Assembly (NCBI GenBank): GCA_038246255.1
Contig: JBBRWC010000002.1
Span: forward strand, 1 to 64,000
DNA: 64,000 bases
From: RI-242 sp038246255
GTDB taxonomy: Bacteria > Planctomycetota > UBA1135 > GCA-002686595
Direction of reading: 5' to 3'
Position 1 is the stretch's first letter. Every line of letters begins with the position of its first letter. This document shows, one piece after another, positions 16,812 through 24,987 of the stretch. The translations under genes and the position numbers were made by a program. Under the pieces are notes generated by a model. It did not search any database, was not told the DNA's origin, and saw only the letters and a list, made by a program, of their open reading frames with translations.

Positions 16812-18047
16812 GTGACCACTCACATGCCGCACGACCCCCGCCGCCGCGCCGCGGTCTGGCTTGCGATTGCGGCGGTCGCGGTTTTTTTGACCGTCGTGCT
16901 CCTGCGCGCGTTTGTGGGCGATCTGTACCGCGTCGACACAGGATCGATGCGTCCCACGATCCAAGCGGGCGACGGCCGCAGCGAGTGGGTGCTCGTGTTG
17001 CACGGTGCCCCCGATCCCCTGCGACGCTTCGACCTCGTCGTCGTGCGCGATCCGGAAACCGGGGACGCGCTGGTCAAACGTGTCGGCGGGCTCGGCGGTG
17101 AGTCCGTCGAAATCGTCGATGGCGACATGTTGGTCGACGGCCAGCGATTGGCGCCCGACGTGCCTAGGCCACCACCGGTGCCGATCTTTGATTCCGAGCA
17201 CCATGTCATGGGCGATTACTTCTTCTTCCGCTCGACACCGCCCGGCGCGTGGACGCTCGCGGGTCGCGGTGCGCACCTTGATGCGCTCGACGTCTCGCCG
17301 GGATCAGAAAGTGGAATGATGTTTTTCCAAAAGCCGTTGTTCGACGACCGCCTCGATCCCGACGGTGCACGTGTTCCCGGCACGCTCCACGTGAACGACG
17401 CCATGCTGTGGGTCGACGTCGAGCTGCTCGCTATTCGGGACGGCGGCGCTTTTCGACTGCGGCTCGTCGAATCGGGCGACACGTTCGAGGCCGACTTCGA
17501 ACGGGGTGAATCGGATGCGCAGGGCAATGGATTGGCGGTGACCCGCTTGCTCCGCCGACCGGGGGCGGACGGGGGGGCCGACGACGAACTCGCCCGCGCC
17601 GAGCTTCGCTGGCGTGTAGGCGAGCGCATCGAACTCCGCTTCGCCAACGTCGACAACCATCTCTCGCTCTGGGCGCGCCGCGGTTCCACGTGGGCACCGG
17701 TTGCCGCGGCGTCCTACGGCGAAAACCGCCCGTACCGGGGCATGACCGCGACCGACGGGCGTGCGATCGGTCCACGCGTCGGATTTGGCGCGAGCGGGGG
17801 GGATCTGGTCGTCCACCGGGTTCGCTTGTTCCGTGACGTGGCGTGGTTTCACCAGGGCTCGTTTGGCGTCGACCGGCCGCTTTTCCTGGGTCCCCACGAG
17901 TTGTTCGTCCTGGGGGACGACTCGGCGCACAGCCGCGATAGCCGGCACTTCGGGCCACTTGAGAGGGACGCTGTCCTCGGGCGCCCTATCGCGATCCTTT
18001 GGCCATGGGCGCACATCCGCACTTTTGCGAGCCCGCTCCCCTGGTGA
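16812..18047 (+). CDS. lepB: Signal peptidase I with a large internal insertion
   Basis: A 411-aa type I signal peptidase (typical length 200-320 aa). One membrane helix lies at residues 13-32. The catalytic Ser is Ser45 (DTGSMRPTI) and the general base is Lys89 (ALVKRVGGLGGESVEI). Box E sits near the C-terminus (GDDSAHSRDSRHFGP, from about residue 368). Between them, about 250 residues form an extra beta-rich segment (VDVELLAIRDGGAFRLRL, VGERIELRFANVDNHLSLW) resembling a concanavalin/LamG-type fold. The enzyme cleaves signal peptides at the outer face of the inner membrane. GTG 16812 is preceded by GAGGA; ATG 16824 is an alternative start. Confidence 0.88.
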   Translation: MTTHMPHDPRRRAAVWLAIAAVAVFLTVVLLRAFVGDLYRVDTGSMRPTIQAGDGRSEWVLVLHGAPDPLRRFDLVVVRDPETGDALVKRVGGLGGESVEIVDGDMLVDGQRLAPDVPRPPPVPIFDSEHHVMGDYFFFRSTPPGAWTLAGRGAHLDALDVSPGSESGMMFFQKPLFDDRLDPDGARVPGTLHVNDAMLWVDVELLAIRDGGAFRLRLVESGDTFEADFERGESDAQGNGLAVTRLLRRPGADGGADDELARAELRWRVGERIELRFANVDNHLSLWARRGSTWAPVAAASYGENRPYRGMTATDGRAIGPRVGFGASGGDLVVHRVRLFRDVAWFHQGSFGVDRPLFLGPHELFVLGDDSAHSRDSRHFGPLERDAVLGRPIAILWPWAHIRTFASPLPW

Positions 18048-18209
18048 CCCCCACTTGACCCGCTGGTGACCCCAAGCGCGGCCCAGGTGGCCCGCGACCC
18101 TCCGCGGGGACGCGGGGCCCTTCGCCACCCGCGGCCCATTGCTCCCCCCCCAGGGCGCGGCGATGCAGGTTTCGGAACCCGGCACCGGCTCGCCGGTTCC
18201 AATGGCTCT

Positions 18210-18839
18210 GTGACCGGTACCGACCACCCCACTTCGACCGCGGCCGCCGACGAAGGCGCCGACCTCATGTTGCGCTGGCGCGCGGGGGACGAGCGCGCGT
18301 TCGAGCGCATCGTAGAGCTCCACGCCGGTCCGGTTTATGCCCTGCTGACGCGGTTCCTAGGCGATACCCCGAACCGCGAAGACCTCGTCCAGGAGGTCTT
18401 CCTGCGGGTGGTGCGGGCCCGGGATCGGTACGCCCCGAGCGCGCGCTTCTCCACGTTCCTCTACACCATCGCCTTCAACCTGGCTGCCAATGAGCGCGCG
18501 CGCGCCGAACTGCGCCGAACGGCGAGTCTCGATGCATGGGCCGGCGGTGAAGGTGACGCGCCTGACGGCCGCGGCCGCGAACTGGTCGACCCCAATGGCG
18601 TACGGCCGGATTCCGAACTCGCCCGCGCGGATGCCGGTGAGCTCGTGCGCAGTGCGATCGCTGAACTTCCCGCGCAGCAGCGGATGGCGCTGATCCTCGC
18701 GCGGTATGAGGAGCTGCCGTACTCCGAGATCGCGGTGGTGCTCGGGTCGTCGGAGAAAGCAGTGAAGTCCCTGATCCATCGCGCGCGCGAAAGCCTGCGC
18801 GCGCGTCTCGCGCCGCTCTTGGAGGAGGATTACGCGTGA
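18210..18839 (+). CDS. ECF-type RNA polymerase sigma factor
   Basis: A 209-aa sigma-70 family protein with only regions 2 and 4. Region 2 reads LLTRFLGDTPNREDLVQEVF and region 4 reads LPAQQRMALILARYEELPYSEIAVVL followed by the recognition helix (SEKAVKSLIHRARESL). GTG 18210 places the start close to the first region 2 helix; longer in-frame starts would add a Pro/Arg-rich tail with no sigma features. Its stop overlaps the start of the next gene, a probable anti-sigma factor, in a GTGA. The target regulon is unknown. Confidence 0.9.
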   Translation: MTGTDHPTSTAAADEGADLMLRWRAGDERAFERIVELHAGPVYALLTRFLGDTPNREDLVQEVFLRVVRARDRYAPSARFSTFLYTIAFNLAANERARAELRRTASLDAWAGGEGDAPDGRGRELVDPNGVRPDSELARADAGELVRSAIAELPAQQRMALILARYEELPYSEIAVVLGSSEKAVKSLIHRARESLRARLAPLLEEDYA

Positions 18840-19594
18840 ATCTTTGCGACAACTTCCGCGCCGCCCTCGCTGCGCATCTCGAATCGGGCACCGGCACTCC
18901 GCGCGAGCTCGGACTCGACGGGCACGTCGCCACCTGCGCCGAATGCCGCTTTGCGCTCGAGAATGAGGAAGTCCTCGAGCTTTGGCTGCAACAGGGCGAG
19001 CTTGCGGGTGGCGTTCCCGCGGGGTTCGTGGCGCGGATCCTTGCGGCCCTCGAATCCGAACGCGACCTGTTCCCGCTCGGTCCACTCTTGGGCACCGTGC
19101 CCGCACCGAACGTTCCAGTGGGGCTGGCGCAGCGTGTCCTCGAAGGTGTGCGGTCGCGGGTGAGCGCGCCGGCAGTTGCTGCGACGGGCGACTTCGATGG
19201 CCCCGGTTTTGATCGGCCCATTTTCCGCGCGCGCTCAAGGGCCGCGTTGGTGGCTGCCGCGAACCCCGCGGTGGTGGGAGGGTTTCGTCGGCGGACTTTC
19301 GTGCTCGCCGCCGTTGCGCTATTCCTCGGCATCCTGACGACAGTTGTCGTCACCCGCGGTATTGCGCCGACGGTGCCGGTCGAGCTCGAGGCCGCGCTGG
19401 ACGATCCGAGTGATGAGCTGCTCGCGAACCTCGACATGCTCGAGGATTGGGAGCTGCTAGCCGGGACGGAAGATGACGTTTATTTGGTCGTTGGAGCGTT
19501 GGACGAATTCGATCTTTGGTTGCTCGAGCTCGCGGCCGCCCAGAGCGACGCACTCGTCCCGGAGTTCGAAACCACGGCCCGCGAGCGCGGTTGA
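18836..19594 (+). CDS. Membrane-anchored anti-sigma factor
   Basis: A 252-aa protein, start GTG 18836 overlapping the sigma-factor stop. The N-terminus carries a zinc-finger-like anti-sigma motif (GHVATCAECRFAL: His followed by CxxC). A single membrane helix lies near residues 158-177 (FVLAAVALFLGILTTVVV), so the N-terminal part would be cytoplasmic and hold the sigma factor. The C-terminal 65 residues are acidic (DEFDLWLLELAAAQ). Role is inferred from the motif, topology and coupling with the sigma gene. Confidence 0.78.
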   Translation: MNLCDNFRAALAAHLESGTGTPRELGLDGHVATCAECRFALENEEVLELWLQQGELAGGVPAGFVARILAALESERDLFPLGPLLGTVPAPNVPVGLAQRVLEGVRSRVSAPAVAATGDFDGPGFDRPIFRARSRAALVAAANPAVVGGFRRRTFVLAAVALFLGILTTVVVTRGIAPTVPVELEAALDDPSDELLANLDMLEDWELLAGTEDDVYLVVGALDEFDLWLLELAAAQSDALVPEFETTARERG

Positions 19595-19602
19595 AAAGGT
19601 TT

Positions 19603-20763
19603 ATGAAGAACACACTCGCCCACCGATTCGCGCGCCCCTTGGCGGGGCTGGGACTGGCCGCGATCGTCATCTTTGCGATGGCGCCCGGGGTTTTCGCTCA
19701 AGAGCGTCGCGCGGCCCTCGATCCCGAGCGCCGGGCGGAGCTGATCGAGCGCTGGCGCGCAAAGTCGATCGATCAACGCCGTGCGATCGTCGAACGTTTT
19801 AAGGACCTGCGCGACCTCGATCCCGAAGCGCGCGCGGCCTTCGAGCGTCGTGCAAAGGCGCTCCTGCGCGAACGCGGCCGCATTGCTGAGCGGTGGCCGA
19901 CCGATTGGCGCGCCGCTCTGGCGGGGATGGACGCTCGCACACGCCACCAGACTTTGCGGGATTGGCAGCACGGCGGCGCGCGGTTCCAGGGCGCGCGCTT
20001 GGGTCGCAAGCTGCCGCCGGAACTCGATCGGATGCTTCACCAATCCGCGCCAGCGCGCCGGCCGCAGCAACTGGAGCGCTGGACGAAGGACCGCGAGCCC
20101 AAGCTGCTGGAGTTCGGGCTGAGCGAGCTCGATCGTGTCCTCGGAGTGGGCGCAGCGCGGATAGAGGAAATCCGCGCAATGGAGCCCGAGATGCGCCGAC
20201 AAACAATCCTCGCCCTGCGCCGGGAGGCTCTGCGCAAGGAAGTCTCCGTAGCGGGCCCGCCGCTGGGTCTCGATGCAGGGCGCTGGACTGAACTCGAATC
20301 GCTTTCGGACGCCGCGTTTTTTGGAGCCCTGCGGGGACTCGCCCGTGAAGAGCTCGCCCGAACCGTCGAGACCATTGACGATGGGCGCCACGCGCGTCCG
20401 CGACCCGACCGCGATCTGGTGACGGCCCTGGCCGCGCTCTTCGACGGGCACCGCGGTGCGCTGAGCGGCCCACGCCCCGACGCACGGGCCGCGCAGCGAG
20501 AAACCCTCCGAGCCAGTCCGGCGGAGCGTCCCGGGTTGATCGCATCTCGACTGCGCGAGCGGATCGTCGAGGCGCTCGCAGCGGACACGCGCATCGAATC
20601 CGGTGCGCGCCAAACGCTGCTGAGCGCATCCCCCGAAGAGCTTCTGGGCGCCCTGCGCCACCTCGCGCCACGCCCCTTCGAACGGCGCGCGCCCGAGCAC
20701 GCCGAGAGCCCCGAGCGCCGCGGCAAAGAACCTGTCGTTGGCCCGCGCAAGTCCGACCGGTGA
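19603..20763 (+). CDS. Exported, highly charged helical protein (third gene of ECF operon)
   Basis: A 386-aa protein, ATG 19603, 8 bp after the anti-sigma stop with AAAAGGT upstream. A clear signal peptide (LAGLGLAAIVIFAMAPGVFAQE, cut after VFA). The mature part is Arg/Glu-rich and almost all helical, with repeated 'RR..I.ERFKDLRDLDPEARAAFERR' style segments at residues 40-80, reminiscent of DUF3106-like periplasmic proteins. No enzyme motif is visible. Position third in a sigma/anti-sigma operon suggests it senses or is produced in response to envelope stress; this is inference. Confidence 0.75.
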   Translation: MKNTLAHRFARPLAGLGLAAIVIFAMAPGVFAQERRAALDPERRAELIERWRAKSIDQRRAIVERFKDLRDLDPEARAAFERRAKALLRERGRIAERWPTDWRAALAGMDARTRHQTLRDWQHGGARFQGARLGRKLPPELDRMLHQSAPARRPQQLERWTKDREPKLLEFGLSELDRVLGVGAARIEEIRAMEPEMRRQTILALRREALRKEVSVAGPPLGLDAGRWTELESLSDAAFFGALRGLAREELARTVETIDDGRHARPRPDRDLVTALAALFDGHRGALSGPRPDARAAQRETLRASPAERPGLIASRLRERIVEALAADTRIESGARQTLLSASPEELLGALRHLAPRPFERRAPEHAESPERRGKEPVVGPRKSDR

Positions 20764-21208
20764 CGTGCGGCGTCCGGCGAGGTCCGGCGGTCGCTCCGTT
20801 TTTTTTGCCTCCTTTTGCGATTCGGTAGATCGGGGCTGGCGGCTCAGGACCTACGAACGGGGGGTTGCGAGAACACCAAGGGGCTTTGCCGAGCCTCTCC
20901 CGCCCTCTCCCCCGCTCGGCCTCCTACCTACCGTGCGAACCGCGTCTCCCCTGCCAAGGGGGGGCGCGGTTCTTCCATGGAGTCGAACCGCGTGGGTCGC
21001 GGGGCGGCGCCGCGGGCCGGGAGCCCAAGGTGGTTTGCCGCGGGCTGAGGTCCGGCTTCAAAGGGGCCGGACCGCGGCTCGGGAAACGCTGGAAGGCGCG
21101 GGGAACGGAGCCGACTTCGTTCGGATCAGGCCGAACTGCGGCTGGGTGAATTGAAGACCGTTGTCGTGTCACCGCCTGGCGCGACGTCGGTCGTTCTCTC
21201 CTGGGTGT

Positions 21209-21267
21209 CTGAATGCGGCGACCAACTCTCGGACACGTGGGTTGGTCGCCGCTCTTCCTTCATTCAG
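21209..21267. other. Long perfect hairpin in the intergenic gap
   Basis: Arms gcggcgaccaac (21215-21226) and gttggtcgccgc (21241-21252) pair over 12 bp with a 14-nt loop. The flanks ctgaat (21209-21214) and attcag (21262-21267) extend the stem by 6 bp across a 9-nt bulge. A gccgag-T7-...-ctcggc element follows at about 21280-21306. It is too long and lacks an adjacent T-run to be a plain terminator for the upstream operon. Confidence 0.7.
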
Positions 21268-21486
21268 TCTTTGGTGGCTCGCCGAGTTTTTTTCCGCCGC
21301 TCGGCTGAAACCTAGGGGCCGCCTGCCAGGTCGACGCAACAAGGATCGCGCGCGTGCGGCAGCGGTGCCGGCTCGGGCGGCTGGCGAATCTGATCCGCCC
21401 GGGGCGCCAGCCGCTTCGCAAACGGCTTCGGCCTCATCGAGCGAGCCACCACCCGACTGCAGGGCGCCCGCGCGCGTCCGTCGACA

Positions 21487-21522
21487 GTTGATCCCGGCCG
21501 CGGGGTTGATCCCGGCCGCGGG
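21487..21522. repeat. Two perfect 18-bp direct repeats
   Basis: gttgatcccggccgcggg occurs twice in immediate succession in the gap before selU. No function is apparent. Confidence 0.85.
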
Positions 21523-21835
21523 GGCCTAGCGCGGGCCCGCTCGCGTTGGGGCCGCGAATGCCCGGTTTGGCAGCAAGCAAGGGGTTATCCGCGCAATCGA
21601 ATGCGAGTGGGCCAGCGCTTGGCGGGTCGACCCCAGCCGCCCCGGCGTTGCCCGCGAGCGATTCGGGTGCCGCCAGTGACGGGGAGGTGCGCGGACGGCC
21701 AAGCTCCCGTTGGGGCCAAAACCCCCACGCCCCGCCCCGCGGCCAGTCCCTTCGCCGCTTCAGCCGACCCTCCGTCTGGAGCAAAGGGAACGTGCCGCGG
21801 ATAGATCCGCGTTCGCCACCTACACTGCGGGGCCC

Positions 21836-23041
21836 ATGAAGCCCCGCGCGGATCACCCGTCGACCTCGCGCTCCGAGCGTGCCGTCGAGGACGCGGTCGG
21901 TGCGACGCTCGAGCTGTCCGTTGATGACGCCCTGCGGATCCACGCTCCGCGGGTCGACCTGCGCAGTCCCAGCGAGTTCGAAGAAGACCATCTTCCGGGC
22001 GCGGTCAACGTGCCGCTGTTTGACGATGCCGAACGCAGCATCGTAGGCACCCTTTACAAGCAAGTGGGGCCCGAGCGAGCTCACACTCAGGCCCTCGAAC
22101 TGACGCGGCAAAACGTTCGCTACCTCGCCGCGAAGCTGGCCGGCGGAATCGACTTCGATGGCGCGGACCTCGAGGCCCGCGTCGAAGCGATCGCTGCGGG
22201 CGGGGTTCCGGCGATGGAAGCGCGCCTTGCGGGTCGCGCAGCCGATCCCGCGTCCTTCGCTGCCGCACCCGCGCCCATCGTCTTGTGCTGTTGGCGAGGC
22301 GGGCTGCGCTCCCGGGCGGTTGCGGCGCTGCTCGGTGGGCTTGGCCTCGACGCCGCGATCGTGCGCGGCGGTTACAAGGCGTACCGCAAGCGCGTGTTGG
22401 ATTTGCTCGCAAGCTGGCAAGCACCACCCAGCTTCGTATTGCGGGGCCTCACGGGGGTCGGCAAGACGCTGGTGCTGCGCGAAATGGAGCGGATGCGGCC
22501 AGGAGCGACCGTGGATCTCGAACTCCACGCGGGCCATCGCAGCTCCATCCTCGGCGCCGTCGGATTGGAGCCCGCCACCCAAAAGCGTTTTGACGGTGCG
22601 CTCGGCGGGCGACTCGAAACCGGTTTTCCCCACGGCTTCGCGGTGTTCGAAGGTGAAAGCCGCAAGGTCGGCGATTCGATCGTGCCGGATCGGGTGTGGG
22701 AAGCGCTCGTTCGCGCCACGCCGTTCGAGCTCGTCGTGCCGATCGAGCGGCGGATCGAAGTCCTCCTCGCCGACTATCTCCAAACCCCGAATGCGCGGGA
22801 AAGCCTGCGTCCCGGCCTCGCGTTCATCGAATCACGCCTCGGGCGACATAAGTACCGGGGCGTGCTCACCGACCTGTTGGAGGCAGGGCGGGACGCAGAG
22901 TTGGTGGAGCATCTGCTCCTTGAGTACTACGACCCGCTCTACCGTCACTCCGAAGCGCGGCACACTCGGGGCGAGCCGATCGACGCGCGCGAGCCCGCCG
23001 ACGCCGCCGCCCAATTGCTGGATCGGATCAGCGTGTGTTGA
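21836..23041 (+). CDS. selU: tRNA 2-selenouridine synthase (SelU/MnmH)
   Basis: Replaces sulfur by selenium at the wobble 2-thiouridine of tRNAs for Lys, Glu and Gln, via a geranylated intermediate. The 401-aa protein has the N-terminal rhodanese domain with active-site Cys152 (CCWRGGLRSR) and the C-terminal P-loop domain (GLTGVGKT, residues 204-211) typical of the family; usual length is about 365. ATG 21836 is the first Met before the conserved VDLRSPSEF. The selenophosphate synthase needed to feed it is not in the window. It converges on the histidine kinase gene. Confidence 0.92.
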   Translation: MKPRADHPSTSRSERAVEDAVGATLELSVDDALRIHAPRVDLRSPSEFEEDHLPGAVNVPLFDDAERSIVGTLYKQVGPERAHTQALELTRQNVRYLAAKLAGGIDFDGADLEARVEAIAAGGVPAMEARLAGRAADPASFAAAPAPIVLCCWRGGLRSRAVAALLGGLGLDAAIVRGGYKAYRKRVLDLLASWQAPPSFVLRGLTGVGKTLVLREMERMRPGATVDLELHAGHRSSILGAVGLEPATQKRFDGALGGRLETGFPHGFAVFEGESRKVGDSIVPDRVWEALVRATPFELVVPIERRIEVLLADYLQTPNARESLRPGLAFIESRLGRHKYRGVLTDLLEAGRDAELVEHLLLEYYDPLYRHSEARHTRGEPIDAREPADAAAQLLDRISVC

Positions 23042-23060
23042 GTGCTGGAGAAGACTCAAC
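23037..23060 (+). terminator. Possible bidirectional terminator between selU and the kinase
   Basis: A 7-bp perfect stem (gttgagt, 23037-23043; actcaac, 23054-23060) spans the selU stop codon and is followed by ttggttgt. It lies between convergent genes, where it could serve both. The T-run is weak. Confidence 0.4.
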
Positions 23061-23093
23061 TTGGTTGTCGCTCGCGCCCGTTCGCGGACGGCC

Positions 23094-24890
23094 CTACCGC
23101 GCGCCGAGCGCACCCGCCCGGTGCGCGCTCGCAGCGAAGGGCGCACCCGTAAGGTACAACGCGCAGGTCGCAAGGAGCCGCGCGCGATCGATCGGCTTCG
23201 TCAAATGGTCGTCGCAGCCGGCGGCGAGACACCGCACCCGATCGCCCACCATCGCGTGCGCCGTGAGCGCAACGATCGGCATTCTCTGACCATCCCGGCG
23301 CAGACAGCGGGTTGCCGCGTAACCGTCGAGCTCGGGCATCTGCATGTCCATCAGCACGAGGTCGAACGGCTCGCCGTCTAGGTTCGCGCGGGCGACCGCA
23401 TCGAGCGCCTGTTGCCCGTTGTCGACGACGTTGACCGAAGCGCCGGCGCGCTCCAGGTGGAAACGCACGAGTCGCTGGTTGTCGAGGCCATCCTCTGCGA
23501 GCAGGATTCGGCCCGCCAACGGGATCGACTTGCGCGCATCCTGCGCGCCGTCACCGTGGCGAACGACAGCAACCTCGGCGGGTGTGCGGGCAAGCCGTTC
23601 AACGTCCACGGCCCCCGTTTCGACCCGCAAGGTGAAGACACTGCCGACATCGGGGGTGCTCGTCACGTCGATGTCGCCGCCCAACATCAGCGCGAGTCGC
23701 TTCGAGATCGCCAACCCCAGCCCCGTCCCGCCAAAACGCCGCCGCGTGGAGCCGTCGACTTGCGAAAACGCTCGGAACAGATGACTGCGTTGCTCCGCGT
23801 CCATCCCGATGCCCGTATCACGCACGTCGAACGCCATTTCCGCACCGGCGAAGCGCACGGTGACAACCACATCGCCCCGCGGGGTGAACTTGATCGCGTT
23901 GCCCATTAGGTTGAGGAGAATCTGGCGCAGCCGCATAGAATCCGTGTGGATTTCGAGCGGCAACGGCAGCACGTGTTCAGCGCGCAACTGGACCCCGGAC
24001 GCGTTGGCGCGTACTTGCATCAGCGAAAGCACGTCGTGAACAACTTGCAACGGGCTGCACGTCTCACGCTGGACCGTCATCGCGCCAGCCTCGATCTTCG
24101 ATAGGTCGAGGATGTCGTTGATGACCGACAGCAGGTGCTGGCCGTTGCGGCGGATGATGTGTGCGCAAGCGCGTTGTTGCTCGGGATTTTGGGTCGGATC
24201 GCTCAGCAAATCCGCGTATCCAAGGATCGCGGTCATCGGCGTCCGAATCGCGTGGCTCATGTTGGCGAGGAACTGACCCTTCACCGTCGCGGCTGCCTCA
24301 GCCACCTCGGCGCGCTCGCGGGCCGATTGGTCGCGCATCCGCCGCCGGATTGCACCGAGCCGCAGCACGCCCAGGCCCAGCGCCAGCACCGCAGCGACCG
24401 AAAGCGCCCCGAGCGACGCCAATCGGTGCATCAAATCCTGGGCTTCGGCTGCCACCGCCGTGCGAAGCGCGCTCTCAGTCCGCGACCACCCGGTGGCGTA
24501 GAGCTCCTTCTGCGCCCGGTACTCTGCGCTGAACAAAAGCCGGCGCGCAGCGACCGATTGGCCGTGGCGCACCAACTCGAACGACTCGTGCTCCAGCGCG
24601 ACGAGCCGTTGGTTGGCAGCGTCGGTCTCGGTCCCGAGTTCCTGCTCGAAAACGACCGGGGAGATCGCGATCAGCGCTTTGATCGCCGCGTCGAGGAGCG
24701 GCTCGTGCTTTGCATAGCGCGCCTCCCACGCGGCGTCGCCGGTGGTCGCCGCCATGCGCGCGGACATCGTCAACACCTCGTCGAGGTGCTGGATGCTCCC
24801 GCTCAGTTCTTGCACGCGCATCTGACGGTGCTGCTGGACTTGGACGTAGTCTCGCGCCGCACCAAGGGAGAGGGCGACACTGAGCAGCAA
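23094..24890 (-). CDS. Hybrid sensor histidine kinase/response regulator
   Basis: A 598-aa protein from TTG 24890. Order: membrane helix (truncated with this start), a helical sensor region (20-155), second membrane helix (160-178), HisKA, HATPase and receiver. The H-box is MSHAIRTPM with His213; the usual Glu after the His is Ala214. ATPase boxes are intact (LMGNAIKFTP, DTGIGMD, GGTGLGLAIS). The receiver near 480-590 has the phospho-Asp (LVLMDMQMPELDG) and the Lys (LTKPID). The frame continues upstream through an Ala/Leu-rich stretch that would complete the first membrane helix, so the true start may be a CTG near 24956. It lies downstream of the desaturase on the same strand; the signal is unknown. 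Confidence 0.85.
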   Translation of the reverse strand: MLLSVALSLGAARDYVQVQQHRQMRVQELSGSIQHLDEVLTMSARMAATTGDAAWEARYAKHEPLLDAAIKALIAISPVVFEQELGTETDAANQRLVALEHESFELVRHGQSVAARRLLFSAEYRAQKELYATGWSRTESALRTAVAAEAQDLMHRLASLGALSVAAVLALGLGVLRLGAIRRRMRDQSARERAEVAEAAATVKGQFLANMSHAIRTPMTAILGYADLLSDPTQNPEQQRACAHIIRRNGQHLLSVINDILDLSKIEAGAMTVQRETCSPLQVVHDVLSLMQVRANASGVQLRAEHVLPLPLEIHTDSMRLRQILLNLMGNAIKFTPRGDVVVTVRFAGAEMAFDVRDTGIGMDAEQRSHLFRAFSQVDGSTRRRFGGTGLGLAISKRLALMLGGDIDVTSTPDVGSVFTLRVETGAVDVERLARTPAEVAVVRHGDGAQDARKSIPLAGRILLAEDGLDNQRLVRFHLERAGASVNVVDNGQQALDAVARANLDGEPFDLVLMDMQMPELDGYAATRCLRRDGQRMPIVALTAHAMVGDRVRCLAAGCDDHLTKPIDRARLLATCALYLTGAPFAASAHRAGALGAR

Positions 24891-24987
24891 CAGGAGCGCC
24901 GCAGCGAGGGCCGCATCCCGCGGGTTCGTGCGGCCGCATCGCTCGACGGCAACCAGGAATCCCCCGACGATCCTCTCCCTGCGGTTA

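Larger units (their letters stand above)
20764..21835. other. 1.07-kb stretch without a supported gene; rich in inverted repeats
   Basis: No reading frame here has credible protein composition. Instead there is a chain of strong inverted repeats: gccgag/ctcggc (around 20888-20920), gaaccgcg/cgcggttc with a nested cccc/gggg (20937-20972) and a third copy of gaaccgcg at 20984, gtccggc/gccggac (21049-21073), and the long hairpin listed at 21209-21267. Conserved cores of RNase P RNA, tmRNA and SRP RNA were looked for and not seen on either strand. It might encode an unrecognised structured RNA, or be degenerate sequence. Confidence 0.5.

Noticed and set aside
20764..21835. RNase P RNA, tmRNA or SRP RNA in the gap
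   Set aside because: Their conserved cores (for example gaggaaagtccgggc, or a tRNA-like end with ttcgaatcc and cca) were not found on either strand.
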